Positions 58,434 through 64,000 of a DNA stretch of 64,000 nt are shown here, piece after piece. Numbering within the stretch: the stretch's first letter is position 1; every line of letters starts with the position of its first letter. Below the pieces are notes generated by a model. The model worked only from the letters and a program-made list of their open reading frames with translations, was not told the DNA's origin and made no database searches. Where the stretch lies: positions 29,473,523-29,537,522 of the forward strand of contig NW_004955417.1 of NCBI RefSeq assembly GCF_000276665.1. Direction: 5' to 3'. The position numbers and the translations under genes are program-made. The stretch comes from Chinchilla lanigera. Taxonomy: Eukaryota > Chordata > Mammalia > Rodentia > Chinchillidae.

Positions 58434-59465
58434 GTCATTGCTCACATGGGACACATGCCCCAGTTTGGAGCAGCAAGATTAAATAATCTGAGAGATCCGT
58501 ACATACATTTGAACCTGACTCTCTCTCCCTGATGCACACATCTCATCATGGTGCCTGTTGTGCTACTCACCCATCACCAGGTCCCGCTGTGCAGTGTCAG
58601 CAGTGTGTCATCCAGAGTAGGACCTAGCAATGGCGAAGTATCAAGAGCCTCTGGATTACATCTTATGCCTCAGGTGGCGACATAACCTTGCCATGAGACA
58701 CGGAGTGAAGAGGAAATTCAGCCCCAGCAGGGCTCAGTGTTTCTGGATGGAATGAAAAACATTTGGAAAAACAAATTCCATCCTATTGGGTATTAGGAGC
58801 TGTCCCAAGTGTTCCATAAGGAGCCCAAGTATAGCCTGAGCTGCTGAGAACCCTCTGTCTTGATCCAGAGTCCATATCACTCGTGGATGAAGTGAATTAC
58901 TCGTGGGAGGTGTTGTGGCTGCAGTCACCGCCGTGTTCTCAAGCACCTGGTGACAAGCTTTCCATTGTTCCCCTGGCAGTGCCACGTTGCTTTGGCTTCC
59001 TGTATTGCTAGGGTGGTTATGGTCTACAGTGTTTGATTTCTCATTTGGCTTTGCTGATTTCATTATTTCACTCTTCTCACCTTGACTCCCCATTCAGGAT
59101 AACATCAGAGAGCTAAGGCCAGTTGTTGGATTGTCCAACTCAACTCCACCCTCAGGGAGGGTACTCAGCACAGAAAACAGTTTCTAAAGACCTGCCGTGC
59201 ACGCAGGACACTGATGCAGCACACAGGTTCTCCATGTGACCTCCCATGGACCACGGTGGCATCCTGGCTCAGAATCCCATGGAACCATCTCTGAAGCTGT
59301 GGGCATCCCTGTAACCAACCTGGGACCTCTGGGCAAAGACCAGGAGGAAGACAGGCATGTCCTGGTGCTGCAGGACTCACCTCTGAGTGCACCCAAATTC
59401 TCGGGATTAGTCCAGGTCTGGAGAACAGATAGGGAGATGATTTGCTGTTCTGATGGTTCAAGTCA
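58434..59465. other. Unassigned, possibly ERV-derived sequence
   Basis: A minus frame of 119 codons (58,734-59,093) is rich in Asn, Ser and Gln without a domain I recognise. A further minus frame (59,165-59,461) and plus frame (59,236-59,472) overlap each other. The position between two LTR-like pieces makes retroviral origin possible, not shown. Confidence 0.35.
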
Positions 59466-59467
59466 GG

Positions 59468-59895
59468 TGTAGGCTAACCATGACCACAGCATCTTGGTTG
59501 TATAGAGTAAGCAAAATGGAACTTTTTGCTTAAAAGGTTAGGATTTTTCTTTTAGAGACAAGTGGTTTCTCCAAACTTCCAAAGTTGAGGCATAAAGACA
59601 CCCCCCAACATTCTCCTCCATCCGGATGAATGGACGGAATACGCAGATGCCAACAGCTCCAGGATGCTGGAGCTGAATATGCCGGAAGCAGAAACACAGT
59701 GTGGAGACCAACGTTGTCTCTCTGTGCTCCCCTCTGCTCCTTACTACAAAAGTAACTTGCCCACCTGCACATGGGCAGGTGGGGACCTGAGGCAAGCAGG
59801 CCAGCCGTCTCCCCAGAGCTGGCTTTCAGTAAACCCTTGTTTCTTTTCACCCAAACAATGTGGCCTCCTTTGATTTGCTCAGTGGTGACCAAATG
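59468..59895 (+). repeat. ERV-like LTR, sense (probable)
   Basis: It opens TGTAGGCTAACCATGACCAC. Near its end is an AGTAAA-type polyadenylation signal in TTTCAGTAAACCCTTG (around 59,826), followed by a T-rich/GT-rich R-U5-like stretch ('tgtttcttttcacccaaacaatgtggcctcctttgatttgctcagtggtgacc'). This is the typical 3' part of a gamma-type ERV LTR. No intact retroviral gene is next to it. Boundaries are approximate. Confidence 0.5.
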
Positions 59896-59939
59896 AACCT
59901 GAGGTAAGAACCTATGTGGCCAGTAAGAGCAGGACCTTA

Positions 59940-60301
59940 TAATACAGGTAGCTCTTCACCAATGAGTGTCAGGACTCAGACTCTTCAGTCCTAAGGTCTT
60001 TGCAGTCTTTTAGCCACTCACTCCCAAGTACCTATGCAGGTCATACTTTTCTGATACACCCCATCACCTATTATGACAGTCACACCTGCCTTGACCCTGG
60101 GGTTAAGTTGCTACCTGGACTCCTACACCCTAACAATTCTTATTTCCTTTAAATCCCAGGAGCTGTTGCCTTGTGCTGTGTCTTGGTCACAGCTGTTTGG
60201 ACACCAGTGTTGTGCTTTCATCAGGCACCTCATTGTAGGCCACAGGAGATCTTCTGAGGCCACTGGCTTGTAATACAGGTAGCTCTTCACCCATGAGTGT
60301 C
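59940..60301 (+). repeat. Direct repeat pair: 31-bp motif duplicated 331 bp apart
   Basis: The 31-base motif beginning TAATACAGGTAGCTCTTCAC is at 59,940-59,970 and at 60,271-60,301, differing at one base. The 300 bases between them are otherwise unassigned. The repeat lies just right of the LTR-like element. Confidence 0.85.
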
Positions 60302-60439
60302 ATGGACTTCACGGGTGTCTTTTCATGGTTGCTTCCACATCCTCAATCAATTCAAAAAACATTTATAGCAAGTTCTGTAAAATAAAAACATGATGGCGTG
60401 TCTTCATTCACCTTACTCACTAGGTCTGCCACTACTGAC

Positions 60440-60725
60440 TTTTCCCCAAATTCAAAATGACCACAAAAGGCAAATGTTTTGAATTGATTCAGGACTTTGA
60501 GGCAGCCATGACAGTGCAACTCAAGACTCTCTGGAAGGAAAACTTCCAGAGAGGCTTCAGGAAGTGCCAGGGATAATGGGGTAAGTCTGTTTAAAGGGAG
60601 GAAGAGTATTTGGAGGGAGATTAATAGCAATGGGTCTTTTACTGTAATAGTTTTAATTCACTCATTCCCCATATCTTTTGAGTGAACTCTTGGGTTGTAG
60701 TTTGGGCCCACATAATTAGCAATTT
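60440..60725 (+). repeat. Mariner-type transposase 3' relic, longer copy
   Basis: The plus strand reads, with stops, as the C-terminal part of a mariner transposase. The words LIQDFEAA and VQLKTLWKENFQ (near 60,484-60,550) and then EEYLEGD near 60,600-60,625 fit the family's conserved tail. Stop codons interrupt it. It is collinear with the 39.77-kb relic, indicating two copies of the same ancient family in the same orientation. A tail with 'ttactgtaatagttttaattc' follows in the ancestral non-coding end. Confidence 0.78.
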
Positions 60726-60794
60726 TTTGTAATGGTAGTGTGGTTAATTTTGAAGGAAGTCTGGGAAGAATGACAGGCAAAATATTTATTTTGC

Positions 60795-60965
60795 TTTTTA
60801 GAATCTGGATAACAGAGTGGTTAAGAGCCTCAGTTAGAATCTGGTGTCAAATCATTTACTATCTTCACAAACTGACAGACTACATGAAACCTAAAATATC
60901 ATTGGCCAATCATTAAAACAGAAACTATTCATTCTAACTGACAAGGTTAAACGTAGATTCTTTCG
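60795..60965 (+). repeat. MIR SINE, sense
   Basis: The 5' words 'ggataacagagtggttaagagcctcagttagaatctggtgtcaaatcatttactatcttcacaaactgacag' follow the MIR order (cagtggttaagagcacggactctggagccagactgcctgggttcaaatcc). The tRNA-related head is well seen. The 3' half is faint. Confidence 0.7.
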
Positions 60966-63555
60966 TCTCAGAATTGGTAAGAGTACGCAGTTGCTTGATC
61001 CTCACCTTTTCCACCTGGATTCCTCAGAAGCATAGCCCTGTCTGGCCCACACCTGTATTTCCCACTCCTGCCCAGTACGCTCAGCCTGTGGGAATGGCAC
61101 CTGAATAGCTGCAGATGCTGGCGGCCATTTTTCCTGTATCTGAACCTACCGGCTCCTCACAGTCTTGGGCTGGCATCTAATCTGAGCTGACTGGATCTAG
61201 ATTTCTCCCTGGGATCTCCAGGGAAAAATATATTTTAAAATACATTTAAACATTTTTGGAGCTAATTTTATATTTCTAGAAAATATCCAAAGTTAGTTCA
61301 GAGAGTTCCTGCATAGCCTTCATTCACTTTGTCCTGTGGTTGACTTCTACCATTTGTGCAGACTAAGAAATTAGTATCCGTACATTACTGTTAATTAAAG
61401 TGCAGATTTCACCATTCTTTCCCCATTAATATCCTCATTTTGTTCCAGAATCAAATCCATGGTACTAAGTCCACACCGGGTTTAGTTGTTGTGTTCTTTT
61501 GGTCCCTTTGAGCTGTGAGTTTCTTAGTTTTTCCTTTTTTTATGACTATTGATTTGGAGGAGTACTGGCTGAATATTTTGTAGAATGGCCCTCAATTTGG
61601 ATTTGTTTGACATTTCCCTCCTTATTAGATTGGAGTAAGTAAGTTGTGGGAAAGAATTGTAAAAATTAATTTCAACCACATTATGACGAGATGTCAGAAG
61701 CAGCATGTGTAGGACATCACCGGTAATGTGGATCTGCGACATGAGGTGAAAGATTGCCATGGGATTTAAGTAAGCACTATGCAAAGCAAGTATCCACTAA
61801 TAAGCAAGACTGGTGCACAGATGCCCTGTGTTGGGTATCATTATTATTGATTTATAAAGACTGGTATTTAATTCATTATATGTAGAAGTACTGTGGAAAT
61901 AAATGAATGGTATGACTTTCTTGATAATATGTGAGAATCTGAGATGATCCATTAAAAATATCTCAATATCAGCTTGGACTCAAAGGTGAGAGAGAATCTG
62001 GTTTGATCAGACCTTGCTGCTTGCTCAGCAGTTGAGCCATGTTTGCAGTAGACTTACAGGCAAGAAAAGAGCAGCCGGGGATGTGAAGTCATAATCATGC
62101 ACATTCCTCTTCCCCCAGGAAAGGGCCCTCGGAGCTGTCTCTGCGAGCAGCAGCTCTGATTCACAAACGCTGTGCTAATCCTTAATGTTCCCTGACTGTC
62201 ACCTGGAGCAGTTTTGGCCTTAAAATGCACAGAGGGGGTGGTGGTGAACATTTATGTCTTCAGTACACATCGCGAGTTGATCTGTTAGGACATTTATCTG
62301 CAGCCATAAAATGAAAGAATAACTGGACCAGAGGTGACTTTGAATAATTTTCACTTAATTCTTTATGTTTAATTTTTGTACAATGGAGAAACAGCTGTCC
62401 GGTAGATGAGCTTTTAAGAGATCTTTAATGAAGCTGTCTTGATATTTCCTTTTTTTAATTTATGAATTTATGAATGAATGGTTTATGAATACATGGTTTC
62501 CCATTTCCAATGTAGCTGTGGTTTTCCAGCGAAAAGTTTGGTCTGAAAGCAGTGTGACAGAGAGGTAGCCAGGTATCTGTGGCCCTGTCCAAAGTGGGCT
62601 TCCTCTCTACAGCAGCGGAAGAGCGCTCAGGAGCCAGGGTCAGTACCTGCAAGCGTCAGAGGTATTTGACAGTAGCACAGGCCCCACTGAAGCAACTTGG
62701 CTGATGATTTTTGCAACACAAAGGAAAGGAGGTGGGGAGAGCTCTCTGCAGGCTGAGGTCCACATGGGTAAAGTCTGCACCTCACTGCACCTATTTCAGG
62801 GTCCACTTCAGCCTTCTCTTTACTCTGCAATCAAGAGACGCAGAGCCTACCCCCGGTGGCCACTTGCTTCGACCAGATGTTCCCCTTCCTCTGGAAATGC
62901 AGGTGTGTCTCAGCAAGGGTCCCTTCCAAACTGAAGAAGATGAAAACATACACAAATGAGAATGTGCTTGAGGACAGTCCTCCAAGAACTTACAGCTCGT
63001 AGCACAGAGTAAGACAGACAAAGAGTTAAACGAAAAGGAAAAGAACTAGGGGGAAAGGAGGAGGAATAATCAAGGTGTGGTGCGGAAAAAGCTCAGGCAG
63101 AAGGTTCCAGAAGACAACAAGGAAGGAAGCCCAGGAGGAAGCAGGTTAAAGGACCAATTCTGGATTTGATCCTTTTAATGTAACTGCAAATGCAGTTTAA
63201 GAGAATCGACCCCTGGATTGCATTCACCTATTTATAAACATTAAAAGGGGTAATATGTGAATTGTGCGGGATTTAAGAATGGGAGAAAAGGAAAACTAGC
63301 TAGTTATTTACACAGGTTAGTGGTGGCCCAGGAGAAAAGAACAACAACACTTCCCCCACCTGTGCAGGTCGGAGGCTATGGGAGGCACGTTCTGTTATGT
63401 ACTAATGATCACATAGAAGAAAAGACAGAATGGGCTTTTGCGCTATGGAAAATACCCTTTTCCTGGAGAGGCGGATTGTGGGCTGAGGCCTCAGCTGTCT
63501 GGATCTCATTGGGTGGCTCTAATGAGTGGCCCCATCTTGGAAGAAAGCAGGGCCT
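60966..63555. other. Unassigned single-copy sequence upstream of the CpG island
   Basis: No gene or clear repeat. Frames at 61,524-61,784, 62,054-62,251, 62,627-63,021 and 63,257-63,568 have no domain. The last (plus, 103 codons) runs toward the CpG island and has a Kozak-poor start. If the island is a plus-strand promoter, this is its upstream flank. Confidence 0.4.
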
Positions 63556-63559
63556 GAAA

Positions 63560-64000
63560 GAAAGATGACAAGCCCGGAGACGCCGCAGTCACCTTTAGGC
63601 AAATCAAAGCAGCCGCACCCAGAGCGAGGGACAGTCACTTCAAAGCGCTTCTCTGCTTCTGCTCATTTCTGAGTTACTCAGACCCACAGCGGCAGGCACG
63701 CTGTCCCTTCTCGTCCGCGGGGAGCAGGGCAGGCCAGGGACAAGGTAGGCAGCTGTCATCTTACCTGGCAGCACCCTGGCCCTCTCCTGCCATCAGCACT
63801 GTGGGAACCCTCCTCCCCGCAGGATGGAGAGGAGGAGAGCTCCGGCGTGGGGGCCTGGGCGAGCTCATCTGCCGGCCGGATGCCAACAGGAAACGGGCTT
63901 CGCCGCTCCCGACACCGGCCGCGGTCCCCGTGGGGAGGCCTCCGTGGCCGGGAGGGCGGGGCCGGAGGACGGGCCGTGGCTTCCTGACGTCTTCAGGTGG
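63560..64000. promoter_or_regulatory. CpG island, probable promoter at window edge
   Basis: I count roughly 30 CpG in about 440 bases, around 20 of them in the last 160, against near-absence over the preceding kilobases. It holds a GC box GGGCGGGGCC (63,954-63,963), several CCGG/GCGG words and a cAMP-element-like TGACGTCT (63,985-63,992). No TATA box is obvious. The window ends with CAGGTGG, which could be a splice donor but may be chance. The gene it serves, and whether it fires right, left or both ways, cannot be told from this window. Confidence 0.72.

Overview
The window reads as nuclear DNA of a placental mammal, almost certainly a rodent outside the mouse/rat group. The evidence is the repeat content. 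There are tRNA-derived ID-type SINEs, four of them with clear target-site duplications. There are 7SL-derived B1 pieces, including B1 fused to ID. MaLR-like solo LTRs, decayed L1, MIR and L2 and mariner relics complete the picture. The ID variant and the B1-ID dimers fit a squirrel-related or hystricomorph rodent, but I cannot settle the species from sequence alone. There is no bacterial-style gene organisation.

I find no protein-coding gene I can defend. Open frames are short (longest 223 codons), overlap on both strands, lie in repeats or GC-rich stretches, and match no family I recognise. The window is best read as intergenic or deep-intronic sequence that reaches a probable promoter CpG island at its right edge (about 63,560-64,000, densest after 63,840). 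If a gene is present, its first exon is probably at or just beyond the right edge.

Layout. 1-9 kb: an L1-like AT-rich relic, MaLR-like LTR fragments (one carrying a G-quadruplex-type GGG array near 4.83 kb), a MIR and an antisense L1 tail. 9-19 kb: mostly unassigned single-copy sequence with two more LTRs. 19.0-19.25 kb: a degenerate interstitial telomere-type CCCTAA block. 19-30 kb: single-copy sequence with a young ID, a B1, an L1 fragment, a GATA-type microsatellite and a TG tract. 30.05-30.42 kb: a CpG-retaining unique segment that may be conserved. 32-43 kb: L1 fragments in both orientations, a mariner relic and several LTRs, including a complete 350-bp solo LTR with a perfect 5-bp duplication. 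43.4-47 kb: a B1/ID remnant, a poly(A)-ended purine-rich insert, an orphan GC-rich island, two young IDs, MIR, L2 and L1. 46.8 and 51.1 kb: two copies of an unfamiliar repeat built of roughly 100-bp units. 48.6-60.3 kb: ERV-like LTR pieces, a segment bracketed by a perfect 15-bp repeat and a 31-bp duplicated motif. 60.4-61 kb: a second mariner relic and a MIR. 61-63.5 kb: unassigned sequence leading to the CpG island.

The repeats record a history: old mammal-wide elements (MIR, L2, mariner, L1M-type), then MaLR-like LTRs, then lineage-specific LTRs and ID SINEs. All assignments come from reading the sequence and from remembered consensus features; no database search was run.
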